Shown: in pieces, positions 7,505 to 14,837 of the stretch
Position numbering within the stretch: position 1 is the stretch's first letter
Layout of the letters: every line of letters begins with the position of its first letter
IMG/VR virus record: IMGVR_UViG_3300042876_000178
Span: 1-41,290 of that record
Direction: 5' to 3' (one strand)
From: a virus
DNA: 41,290 nucleotides
Position numbers and translations under genes: made by a program
The notes under the pieces: model-generated
Database searches by the model: none
What the model was told of the DNA's origin: nothing
What the model saw: only the letters and a program-made list of their open reading frames with translations

Positions 7505-7697
7505 GATTTTCCTTCCGCGGTTCGTGTTTCAAAGTTGCGCGACCCTCGCGGATCACACTACGCGCCCCGCATCGGCACGTGTGGGTCGTCGGCTCGTACC
7601 AATGGGCAAAGAGCCACGCGGAAAACTCAGAGAAGCGGCCGCAATGGGCGCACGAGTAGCCGCGGGGGGTCAGGTTGGGGTTTTTGGCGGTAGTCAT
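7497..7697 (-). CDS. Small zinc-ribbon-like protein
   Basis: The 66-aa product has CAHC near residue 16 and CRC near residue 42 (YSCAHCGRF and HTCRCGAR), a plausible four-cysteine metal site. It is the first gene after the class B promoter at 7706-7733 and begins a coupled chain of six small genes ending at the terminator 6352-6377. Confidence 0.7.
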   Translation of the reverse strand: MTTAKNPNLTPRGYSCAHCGRFSEFSAWLFAHWYEPTTHTCRCGARSVIREGRATLKHEPRKENHE

Positions 7698-7705
7698 AGG
7701 GGGTT

Positions 7706-7733
7706 ATTATGTATTACTTGTCGGCGTTGTCAA
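7706..7733 (-). promoter_or_regulatory. Class B promoter (copy 1)
   Basis: Minus strand: -35 TTGACA (7733-7728), 16-nt spacer, -10 CATAAT (7711-7706). It shares an 18-bp block covering the spacer end and -10 with the promoter at 39043-39070. It lies across the last codons of the upstream gene (stop at 7714). Confidence 0.75.
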
Positions 7734-7983
7734 GAGCCGCGCGGGCGACGACCCGGCCCCCGGTAACAATCGGGAGCGTTCCCAAATTGAACCCTTGAAC
7801 GAAGTCGGTAATAACTTGTTTCGGGTCTTCGTAGGTTACCGCGTCCGGGCAGCTTTCGCGGATACGCCTATGCGCGGGGCTCAAACTCTTGGTACGGTAG
7901 GCGCACCCGACGGTTTCGGTTTTCCCCGCGTTCCACCCTTTGCGGCGTTTGATCGTGCGCGTGTAGACAGTAACGAAAGCCAT
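7714..7983 (-). CDS. Hypothetical protein
   Basis: An 89-aa basic product with a run of lysines and arginines (RTIKRRKGWNAGKTE) near the N-terminus and no recognised motif. ATG 7983 follows a ribosome site (AAAGGG) located in the last codons of the upstream gene, 3 nt away, so the two form an operon under the promoter at 8231-8259. Its 3' end contains the class B promoter for the next unit. Confidence 0.7.
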   Translation of the reverse strand: MAFVTVYTRTIKRRKGWNAGKTETVGCAYRTKSLSPAHRRIRESCPDAVTYEDPKQVITDFVQGFNLGTLPIVTGGRVVARAALDNADK

Positions 7984-7986
7984 GAT

Positions 7987-8199
7987 TTACCCTTTCAGTT
8001 CGACGCAAAAATAAAATTGTTTCCGGTTCTCGCTGTAGCCTTGGCGGCAATTCGGCATTTTACGGAACAGGCGCAGCGTTGCGATCTCCGAACCGAAGGC
8101 GTAGATTGCGCCGGCAATTTGTTGGAGGGCTACGGGCTCCCCCGCGATACGAGAGTAATCGGCTTCGGTGCGGGCGAGTTGGGCGGCGGTAGCTTGCAT
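7987..8199 (-). CDS. Small conserved hypothetical protein
   Basis: The 70-aa product resembles a small family seen in phages and plasmids of high-GC proteobacteria, with the pattern ...IAGAIYAFGSEIATLRLFRK followed by a Tyr/Phe-rich end (GYSENRKQFYFCVEL). Function unknown. It has its own class A promoter and the leader with GGAG before ATG 8199. Confidence 0.75.
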   Translation of the reverse strand: MQATAAQLARTEADYSRIAGEPVALQQIAGAIYAFGSEIATLRLFRKMPNCRQGYSENRKQFYFCVELKG

Positions 8200-8230
8200 T
8201 TCGTTTTCTCCGTTGCGTTAAGGTGTCGTC

Positions 8231-8259
8231 ATTATGCAATACGAAATTTAATTTTGCAA
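8231..8259 (-). promoter_or_regulatory. Class A promoter (copy 3)
   Basis: Minus strand: -35 TTGCAA (8259-8254), 17-nt spacer, -10 CATAAT (8236-8231). The downstream leader matches that of the copy at 35179 rather than that of 5748 or 9058. Confidence 0.75.
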
Positions 8260-8267
8260 CACTTATT

Positions 8268-8495
8268 TTACATTTCGGCCCGAATCCGTTCGCCGAGGTC
8301 TTCTATCCACGAAGCGAGGCTCAAGTGACAGAGGGCGAAAACATAAATCCCTGAGGTAACGAAAGGCTCGCCGCTACGGAAACGACCGGCCGCATAGAAG
8401 TACCCCTCGCGGGCGCGGATCAATTCGAATTCGGTAAGCTCGGGAATTTCGCGCTTGAGTGCGGCTTCGATATTTTTGCGGGTTGCGGTCGTCAT
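8268..8495 (-). CDS. Small conserved hypothetical protein
   Basis: The 75-aa product starts at ATG 8495, preceded by AGAGGG at good spacing. Its opening MTTATRKNIEAALK and the EGYFYAAGRF stretch mark a small phage/plasmid family I have seen as a separate protein. In this window the frame is artificially open further upstream (to 9023), so automatic calling gives a 251-aa fusion. I split it because of the internal start and the frameshift described for 8507-9023. Confidence 0.7.
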   Translation of the reverse strand: MTTATRKNIEAALKREIPELTEFELIRAREGYFYAAGRFRSGEPFVTSGIYVFALCHLSLASWIEDLGERIRAEM

Positions 8496-8506
8496 GACGG
8501 GGCCCT

Positions 8507-9023
8507 CTAGGCGAATTGGACGGAAAGATAAAGCCCCGAGCATTCCGGCCCGAGGGCGGGGTGCGCGGCCACGTAGGCGGCGGCTTCCGTGCGGGTAAAA
8601 CGTTTGGCTTCGGCCTTGCGCTCGACCAACTCGCCGTCGTCCCCGATATAGTACGTTCCGTCCTCGCACCCCGCGCGCTTGCTCAACGAGAGAGGCGAGC
8701 ATCCCGGGCCCGATCTCGCCCGCGGCAGGGTTGAGGCGGGCGACGCGCTCGGCGTACACGCCGCGGATCACCTCGCCGCACGCCTTGCAGTTGACGCCGC
8801 GCAGGTTGAAGAAATACACCCGGTAAGTGTCGTTCTCGCTCAATTTAACGCAAACTTTATTTGCCTTGTTCTTTGCGCCGCGGCCAATACGAAACATGAG
8901 GCCGCCGAGATACGCCCCGTCGCTATCGTGACCCTCGCCAAGCGAAACAAAGTCTTTCGCGCCGGTCATGGTGATAAAGCGATTACCGCCGAGTTGTTCG
9001 AGGATGGTTTGGGCGATTTGCAT
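8507..9023 (-). pseudogene. Frameshifted hypothetical gene (171 aa if one base is removed)
   Basis: The first part (MQIAQTILEQLGGNRF..., to LVEQARG) is clearly coding. From the run GGGG at 8672-8669 the protein-like sequence moves to another frame: CEDGTYYIGDDGELVERK..., ending YLSVQFA and TAG at 8509-8507. Removing one G makes a continuous 171-aa protein. In the frame as written, about 60 residues are Arg-rich nonsense (RGRRRVGRAQGRSQ) before the frame runs into the next gene. It may be an inactivating indel, a homopolymer sequencing error, or two genes whose boundary I cannot place. Confidence 0.65.
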
Positions 9024-9057
9024 TTTGCTCTCCGTCGTTGGGTTGTTGACGGTTTGA

Positions 9058-9086
9058 ATTATGCAATACGAAATTTAATTTTGCAA
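9058..9086 (-). promoter_or_regulatory. Class A promoter (copy 4)
   Basis: Minus strand: -35 TTGCAA (9086-9081), 17-nt spacer, -10 CATAAT (9063-9058). It precedes the frameshifted gene at 9023. Leader and promoter are nearly identical to those at 5748 and 6319. Confidence 0.75.
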
Positions 9087-9089
9087 CAC

Positions 9090-9287
9090 TTATTTTTCGT
9101 GCAGCCGGTAGGCAACAATATCGCCCCCGCTCGGCGGTTGCGCGTGACCCCAACGCAACTCGTCGGCGACGCTCCCTTGGGGGCGCATTACGGTGATCCC
9201 GCAGCGCAAGCGGTAGTCGACCAACGCCAGCACGGGCACGGGTCGCTCGCCGCCGTTCCATTCGATCCATTCGTGGCCGTCGGTCAT
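9090..9287 (-). CDS. Small conserved hypothetical protein
   Basis: The 65-aa product shows the pattern WIEWNGGERPVP near the N-terminus, then LVDYRLRCG and DIVAYRL near the C-terminus. This is a common small phage-protein family of unknown function in proteobacterial phages and prophages. ATG 9287 lies 2 nt after the upstream stop, so it is co-transcribed with 9290-9694. Confidence 0.8.
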   Translation of the reverse strand: MTDGHEWIEWNGGERPVPVLALVDYRLRCGITVMRPQGSVADELRWGHAQPPSGGDIVAYRLHEK

Positions 9288-9289
9288 GG

Positions 9290-9694
9290 TTAGGGCCTCG
9301 GCAGGTAGGGAGGGGCCGGCGGGGGCGTATGGGAGGCCGCGAGGGTTTGGCGGTGCCGTTCAATGTCGGCAGGCAACGCGGGCGGCTCGGCATGGCGGGG
9401 GGCCGGAGCCCCGGCGATCGCCTTCGGTACGTGCGGGGCGCGGCCACGTTGCAGGTCGAGGGCTTGGGCGTAGGCCAAGAGGGCCGCGTGGTCGTCGGGG
9501 TGTAACGGATAGGTAAAGACGCTCGCGGCGACCGCCCGGGCAAAGAGCTTTGATCGGGCCGCGTTGCAAGCCATGCAACCCCCGGTCGAAGTAAAACGGG
9601 CCGAGTCGTGACCGTACCGGCAAGGCTTGCCCGAGTAAAAATGCTTACGGCCTTGCGCGAATGCGTCGGCCCTTGAAATTATTTCGTGTTTCAT
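9290..9694 (-). CDS. Cys-rich phage protein (endonuclease-VII-associated zinc-finger type)
   Basis: A 134-aa product. Residues 1-50 carry a small Cys pattern: YSGKPCRYGHDSARF followed by GGCMACNAARS, as in zinc-binding heads found in many phage proteins, some fused to or next to HNH/endonuclease VII domains. The remainder is Pro/Ala-rich and probably disordered, ending PPPAPPYLPRP, so no nuclease domain remains here. It is the first gene of the accessory block, read from the promoter at 9722-9750 out of the AT-rich region. Confidence 0.65.
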   Translation of the reverse strand: MKHEIISRADAFAQGRKHFYSGKPCRYGHDSARFTSTGGCMACNAARSKLFARAVAASVFTYPLHPDDHAALLAYAQALDLQRGRAPHVPKAIAGAPAPRHAEPPALPADIERHRQTLAASHTPPPAPPYLPRP

Positions 9695-9721
9695 GCTCGC
9701 CCCTTTGCGTGAGTTGTTCGC

Positions 9722-9750
9722 ATTGTATAGCGATCAATACCATAAGACAA
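9722..9750 (-). promoter_or_regulatory. Promoter of the 9694-9090 operon
   Basis: Minus strand: -35 TTGTCT (9750-9745), 17-nt spacer, -10 TACAAT (9727-9722), 28 nt before ATG 9694. Confidence 0.55.
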
Positions 9751-9754
9751 GGGC

Positions 9755-9960
9755 CTCTCGTACGTATAAGATTTTTCGCATACGTATATAACCGCGTACC
9801 TACCCGAGAGCCTGTTTTCCCCTATTCCCGTCATGAAAAGTAAGAATTATATATACTATGCGTCTTATACGTATCTTATGCGTATATATTCTATTATTAA
9901 ATTAAATAAATTAGAGTTAAGAGATAGAAAGAGGTAGAAAAGATATATAAATCAAGGGCC
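9755..9960. other. AT-rich non-coding region with short repeats; candidate origin or control region
   Basis: No coding frame is credible between 9695 and 10043. The palindrome ATACGTAT occurs at 9780-9787 and 9867-9874, with a related TACGTAT at 9761. At 9864-9885 two 11-bp units, CTTATACGTAT and CTTATGCGTAT, are head to tail, preceded by a partial unit (ACTATGCGT). From about 9886 to 9960 the DNA is nearly pure A/T/G on the top strand. Iterons beside an AT-rich tract resemble replication origins; binding sites for a regulator would look the same. Confidence 0.5.
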
Positions 9961-9987
9961 AAGAATTAACCGAAGGCTAGAGGTAAG

Positions 9988-10005
9988 TACCCGGAATTCC
10001 GGGTA
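9988..10005. promoter_or_regulatory. Perfect 18-bp palindrome upstream of the late operon
   Basis: TACCCGGAATTCCGGGTA reads the same on both strands and is followed by AAGGCTTTTTG. It may be an operator, or as RNA a 7-bp stem with an AATT loop acting as a terminator or attenuator 39 nt before the terminase small subunit. Confidence 0.55.
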
Positions 10006-10043
10006 AGGCTTTTTGTTGCTCGTGGTTGCTTATAGTGTGTAAG

Positions 10044-10814
10044 ATGCGGGCCATGAATGCACAAGACCCTATCCGTTCCAAGCGCGTCCCTCGGTTCGTG
10101 GAGGAATACGTAAAGGATCGCAACGGAACACAAGCCGCCATAAGGGCGGGATACTCGTCGAACGTGGAAACGGCGGGCGTTACCGCTGCGCGATTGCTCG
10201 GCGATGCTAGAGTGCAAGTGTTGATCGAGGAACAAATGGCCCTCGTGAGCAAAGAGGCAACCGTCGAGGCCGCCGATATCCTGCGCGAGTATCTCGCCCT
10301 CGCGACGGCCGACGCTTCCAAGATCATGCACGTGCGCCGCGTAAACTGCCGGTACTGTCACGGCGCGGGGCATTCGTTCCAATGGAACGCCCGCGAGTAT
10401 GCCGAGGCGTGCGACGCGGAAATGAAAGCCGCGGCCCGGGAGAAGCGCGAGCCGGTATTGCCCGATTGCGGCGGCGGCTTCGGTTGGCGGCACAATGGCG
10501 AGCCGAACCCCGCTTGCCCCGATTGCGGCGGGGAAGGTCACGAGGATATTTTTTTCAAGGATACGGAAGGGCTCACCGGCCCCGAGCGCAAATTGATCGC
10601 AGGGATCAAGCGCACGAAAGACGGCCTCGAAGTGAAGTTGCGCGACCAAGACGGCGCATTAAAAATTCTCGCGCAGTACGCGGGCCTCTTGATCGAGCGT
10701 AAGGAACTTACGGGCAAGGACGGGCGGCCGCTACTCCCGACCGCGCCCCCGGTAGACTTGCCGAACGATCCGCAGCAACTCGGCGCGCTCTATTCGCAGA
10801 TCGTGGGGGGCTAG
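10044..10814 (+). CDS. Terminase small subunit
   Basis: DNA-recognition subunit of the packaging motor. The N-terminal HTH domain has the terminase_2 signature FVEEYVKDRNGTQAAIRAGYS and RLLGDARVQVLIEEQ. A long middle insert carries two CxxCxGxG units (CRYCHGAG and CPDCGGEG), probably binding zinc as in the DnaJ central domain; this is familiar from related phage small subunits. The frame is open from TTG 10026, but I chose ATG 10044 (ATG 10053 is also possible) because no convincing ribosome site marks the longer form. The large subunit begins 2 nt after its stop. Confidence 0.88.
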   Translation: MRAMNAQDPIRSKRVPRFVEEYVKDRNGTQAAIRAGYSSNVETAGVTAARLLGDARVQVLIEEQMALVSKEATVEAADILREYLALATADASKIMHVRRVNCRYCHGAGHSFQWNAREYAEACDAEMKAAAREKREPVLPDCGGGFGWRHNGEPNPACPDCGGEGHEDIFFKDTEGLTGPERKLIAGIKRTKDGLEVKLRDQDGALKILAQYAGLLIERKELTGKDGRPLLPTAPPVDLPNDPQQLGALYSQIVGG

Positions 10815-10816
10815 GC

Positions 10817-12436
10817 GTGGAAGGCTTCGACTTTCTAAACCCCGATTATGCGGCGGTCTATCAACGCCGCTTGCGTATCCTCGGCAAGCTGCGCGCCGAC
10901 CCCTCGTTGCTCCCAGTAATGCGCGCGTACTACAAGGCGAACCCGTGGCAATTCGTCGAAGATTGGGGCATGACCTACGACCCGCGGAATATCGAGCGCA
11001 AATTGCCGGCGACGATCCCGTTTATCCCGTTCCCCCGACAAGTCGAGCTTATGCAATGGGTCGTCGGGCACTGGCACGGGAGCAAAGACGGCCTTGTCCC
11101 CAAGAGCCGCGACACGGGCGCGAGTTGGGTCGCCGTCGCCTTGAGTTGCACGCTATGCCTGTTCTACGAGGGCATGGCGATCGGCTTCGGGTCACGAAAA
11201 GAGGAATACGTCGACCGGCTGGATTCCCCGAAATCGCTTTTCTACAAGGCCCGCGTATTCCTCGCGAATCTCCCCGTTGAATTCCGCGGCGGTTGGACGC
11301 GCGAGAGGCACGGGGCCTTTATGCGCCTCACGTTCCCCGATACGGGGTCGGTTATCACGGGCGAGGCGGGCGACAATATCGGCCGCGGCGATCGTACCGC
11401 GATCTATTTCGTCGACGAATCCGCGCACCTCGAACGGCCCCAGCTTGCCGAAGAATCGTTGAGCGCGACCACTAATTGCCGGATCGACATGTCTTCGGTT
11501 AAGGGGAGCGCGACGCCTTTCTCGGTCAAGCGCAGATCGTGGCCGGCCGAGGACGTTTTCGAGTTCCATTGGCGCAGCGATCCCCGCAAGTCGGAAGCGT
11601 GGTACGAAAATCTCCGGTTGACGAAAGACCCGACGGTTATCGCGCAAGAGTACGATATCGACGAAAACGCCAGCGTCGCGGGGGTAGTGATCCCGGCCGA
11701 ATGGATACAAGCGGCGGTCGACGCGCACGTGAAACTCGGCCTCGTTGTAAGCGGCAAACGCCAAGGCGGGCTCGACGTTGCCGACGAGGGCAGCGACCTA
11801 AACGCTTTCGCCGGCCGCTACGGCATCCTGCTCGAATACTGCGAGGCATGGAGCGGCAAGGGGGCCGACATTTACGCGACGGTCGAGCGCGCCTTCGAGA
11901 TTTGCGAGGCCGAGAAGTACAGCGAATTCGCGTATGACGGCGACGGGCTGGGCGCGGGTACCAAGGGCGACGCGCGCAAGATCAACGAAGCGCGCAAGGC
12001 CGCGGGCCTCTTCGAGATCGAGGTTTGCAAGTTCCAAGGCTCAGCCGCGGTCGTCGACCCCGACGGCAAAATCCCCCAACTCGACGGCGACACCTCGCGC
12101 GACAAGGACGAGCGCACGAACAAGGATTATTTTGCGAACGCCAAGGCCCAAGCGTGGTGGTCGTTGCGTATGCGGTTCCTTCGCACTTACCGCGCCGTCG
12201 TGCAGGGGCACCCGATTACCGACCCCGACGCGCTGATCTCGATATCGTCGAGGCTTCCGTCGTTGACGAAACTTACGCTCGAACTATCGCAACCGACTTT
12301 CTCAGAGAATGGCGCGGGGAAATTGCTTATAGACAAACAACCGGACGGGGCCAAGTCGCCGAACCTTGCCGATTCGGTTATGATAGCCTACGCACCGACC
12401 GAGCCGAAGCGGCGCGGTTTCTTCGACTTGCCATAA
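10817..12436 (+). CDS. Terminase large subunit
   Basis: ATPase and nuclease that translocates and cuts DNA at the portal. At 539 aa it is full length. A deviant Walker A lies at 95-103 (PKSRDTGAS), Walker B at about 195-201 (AIYFVDE, with Asp200-Glu201), and the nuclease domain opens with Asp320 in [10 protein letters not shown]. It starts at GTG 10817 after a G-rich ribosome site. Neighbours are the small subunit and the portal. Confidence 0.93.
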   Translation: MEGFDFLNPDYAAVYQRRLRILGKLRADPSLLPVMRAYYKANPWQFVEDWGMTYDPRNIERKLPATIPFIPFPRQVELMQWVVGHWHGSKDGLVPKSRDTGASWVAVALSCTLCLFYEGMAIGFGSRKEEYVDRLDSPKSLFYKARVFLANLPVEFRGGWTRERHGAFMRLTFPDTGSVITGEAGDNIGRGDRTAIYFVDESAHLERPQLAEESLSATTNCRIDMSSVKGSATPFSVKRRSWPAEDVFEFHWRSDPRKSEAWYENLRLTKDPTVIAQEYDIDENASVAGVVIPAEWIQAAVDAHVKLGLVVSGKRQGGLDVADEGSDLNAFAGRYGILLEYCEAWSGKGADIYATVERAFEICEAEKYSEFAYDGDGLGAGTKGDARKINEARKAAGLFEIEVCKFQGSAAVVDPDGKIPQLDGDTSRDKDERTNKDYFANAKAQAWWSLRMRFLRTYRAVVQGHPITDPDALISISSRLPSLTKLTLELSQPTFSENGAGKLLIDKQPDGAKSPNLADSVMIAYAPTEPKRRGFFDLP

Positions 12437-12446
12437 GAGGTTCGCC

Positions 12447-14006
12447 ATGCTCGCACGTTTCTGGAATTGGTTGTTCACCACGCCGGCCCCCGAGGTCGAG
12501 GAAAAAACCGAAGTCGATCGCGTCGAGCGGGATTCGTTCTTTTCGACCGAAATCAACCTCGACGACACCATTACCAAAGCGGAACGCCTGCAACGGTTGA
12601 ACGAGCGCGCCTTCCCGCGAACCGTGGGCGATACGCTCGTGATGAATCCGAACAATAGCGGCCAACTCGCCACGTTCGCGCAAGACTCCAACGACGCGGC
12701 GAATTCGCTTAAAGCGGTTTTCGCTTTGAACCAAGTCGGTATCCCCGAGGTTCAAGCCCTATGGTATGGCTCGCAAGGTTTCATCGGGTACCAGCTTTGC
12801 GCGCTGTTGGCGCAGAATTGGCTGATCAACAAGGCTTGCCTTATCCCGGCGCGCGACGCGATCCGCAAGGGCTACAAGTTCACCGTAAACGACGGGAGCG
12901 CGGTAGGCCCTGAGATACTCGACGCGATCAACAAGGCGAACAAGCGGTACCGCCTGAATCGTAATCTCGTCGAATACGTGAAAATGGGCCGCGTCTTCGG
13001 CGTACGCATCGCGCTTTGCGTTATCGAGAGCGACGACCCCGAGTATTACGTAAAGCCCTTCAACCCGGATTCGATCAAGCCCGGGAGCTATCGCGGCATT
13101 ACCCAAATCGACCCGTATTGGTGCGTCCCTGAATTGACGACCGCAAGCGCGAGCAACCCGGCTTCGCTCGACTTCTACGAGCCGACCTATTGGATCGTAA
13201 ATAATCAGAGGTACCATAAATCGCACCTCGTAATCATGCGCGGCCCCGAGGTCGCCGACATTCTCAAACCGTCCTACCTCTACGGCGGTTTGAGCGTGCC
13301 CCAAATGATTTACGAGCGCGTTTACGCTGCCGAACGCACCGCGAACGAAGCCCCGCAACTCGCCCTCACCAAACGCGCGATGGTTTTCTATACCGACGTG
13401 GCGAAGGCCCTCGCGAACCAAGCGCAATTCGAAACGCGCTTGCAAACTTGGGCGGCGTTCCGCGACAACTACGGCGTAAAAATCGCCGATACCGAGGCCG
13501 ACAAGATCGAGCAACACGATACGAGCTTGGGCGATCTCGACGCGGTGATCATGACCCAATACCAAATCGTCGCAGCCGCGGCCAATATCCCCGCGACGAA
13601 ATTGCTCGGCACCACGCCGAAAGGTTTCAACGCTTCGGGCGACTACGAGGCCGAGAGTTATCACGAGGAACTCGAAACTATCCAGACGAGCGACATGGAG
13701 CCCCTCATAGACAGGCATACGGTTTGCCTGATCCGTTCGGACATTGCCCCGCGCTTCGGCGTGCAGCCGTTCGCCGTCGATTGCACTTGGGAGCCTCTCG
13801 ATAGTTTGTCGAGCGCGGAAGTCGCGACCATCAACAAGACGAAGGCCGAAACGGCGAAAATTCTCGCGGTTGATATCGGCGCGATCGACGGCCAAGAAGT
13901 GCGCGCGGCATTGACCGCCGACGAGCAAAGCGGATACAACGGATTGCCAACCCTCGAAGACCAAGACGATGCCCCCGAAGAAAATCCAGCTAACCCGGAA
14001 GCGTGA
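12447..14006 (+). CDS. Portal protein (DUF1073 family)
   Basis: Dodecameric portal at the capsid vertex, 519 aa. The DUF1073 family is recognised from the segments [34 protein letters not shown] and the stem-like [21 protein letters not shown]. The variable N-terminus is acidic. It follows the terminase by 10 nt and its last 38 nt overlap the MuF gene. I see no fused Acb1 phosphodiesterase domain, which some DUF1073 proteins carry. Confidence 0.92.
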   Translation: MLARFWNWLFTTPAPEVEEKTEVDRVERDSFFSTEINLDDTITKAERLQRLNERAFPRTVGDTLVMNPNNSGQLATFAQDSNDAANSLKAVFALNQVGIPEVQALWYGSQGFIGYQLCALLAQNWLINKACLIPARDAIRKGYKFTVNDGSAVGPEILDAINKANKRYRLNRNLVEYVKMGRVFGVRIALCVIESDDPEYYVKPFNPDSIKPGSYRGITQIDPYWCVPELTTASASNPASLDFYEPTYWIVNNQRYHKSHLVIMRGPEVADILKPSYLYGGLSVPQMIYERVYAAERTANEAPQLALTKRAMVFYTDVAKALANQAQFETRLQTWAAFRDNYGVKIADTEADKIEQHDTSLGDLDAVIMTQYQIVAAAANIPATKLLGTTPKGFNASGDYEAESYHEELETIQTSDMEPLIDRHTVCLIRSDIAPRFGVQPFAVDCTWEPLDSLSSAEVATINKTKAETAKILAVDIGAIDGQEVRAALTADEQSGYNGLPTLEDQDDAPEENPANPEA

Positions 14007-14835
14007 AGCGTGGGCGGCCTCCCGAAAAGAGGCCCCCGTACTCAAGGGCGAACAGCTTTCGCACAACGCCGCGTCGGCCGTGCGCTACGTGGGCGCGTTG
14101 TCGGCCCTTACGGCGCAAATGACGGCGCAAGTAAAACGCGACGTGCTTAAACTGTTCAAGACCGACGCCGCCGCCTCGCACTTCGGGCAGGATGCAACAA
14201 TCGCGAGCCAATCGCGTATCTTGCTGGCCGATCTCGGTAACCGCTTCAACGCCCTGTTTGCCAAAAAAGCGAAAGCACTCGCCGAGGGCATGGTGAAGAA
14301 CGCGAGCAAGACGAGTTCCGCGTCGTTGCATTCGAGCCTGCAAAAACTTTCGGGCGGCATGAGTCTGAAAACTTCGGTCGTTAATACGCCCTTGCAGGAA
14401 ATCTATAAAGCGAGCGTGGCCGAGAATGTGGGCCTGATTAAGTCGATCGCGTCGGAGTATTTGCAGAAAGTCGAGGGCGCGGTAATGCGCTCGATCACCA
14501 CGGGTAACGGCCTGCAAGACCTCGTGCCCGCGCTCGAACAGTACGAAGGGCAAACGCACCGGCGCGCGAAGAATATCGCGCTCGACCAAACGCGCAAGGC
14601 TTACAACTCGATCAACCGCGGCCGCATGGAGGCTCTAGGCGTGAAGAAATTTACGTGGCACCATAGCGGGGGAGGGGCGCACCCGCGCGAGGATCATATC
14701 GAACTCGACGGCCAAGTTTTCCGCTTTGACGCGCTGCCCGTGATCGACAAACGGACGGGCGAACGCGGAATTCCCGGGCAGGCCCCGAATTGCCGTTGTA
14801 CTATGTCGCCCGTATTTGATTTTTCGGAGAACTGA
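13969..14835 (+). CDS. MuF-like head morphogenesis protein
   Basis: Minor head protein of the Mu gpF family, 288 aa. The C-terminal MuF motif is visible: [18 protein letters not shown], then [10 protein letters not shown] and [14 protein letters not shown]. The N-terminal two-thirds are helical. No toxin domain is fused. It starts inside the end of the portal gene in another frame and stops 2 nt before the protease gene. Confidence 0.9.
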   Translation: MPPKKIQLTRKREAWAASRKEAPVLKGEQLSHNAASAVRYVGALSALTAQMTAQVKRDVLKLFKTDAAASHFGQDATIASQSRILLADLGNRFNALFAKKAKALAEGMVKNASKTSSASLHSSLQKLSGGMSLKTSVVNTPLQEIYKASVAENVGLIKSIASEYLQKVEGAVMRSITTGNGLQDLVPALEQYEGQTHRRAKNIALDQTRKAYNSINRGRMEALGVKKFTWHHSGGGAHPREDHIELDGQVFRFDALPVIDKRTGERGIPGQAPNCRCTMSPVFDFSEN

Positions 14836-14837
14836 AA

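Noticed and set aside
8268-9023. Single 251-aa protein
   Set aside because: The middle 60 residues are frame-shifted nonsense, and the last 75 form a separate family with its own ribosome site.
9695-10043. tRNA or structured RNA gene in the AT-rich region
   Set aside because: No cloverleaf or conserved arm could be found; only short palindromes and direct repeats.
12447-14006. Anti-CBASS Acb1 domain fused to the DUF1073 portal
   Set aside because: I could not find the paired His-x-Thr/Ser motifs expected of that phosphodiesterase.
13969-14835. Polymorphic toxin fused to MuF
   Set aside because: The protein ends directly after the MuF cysteine motif, leaving no room for a toxin domain.
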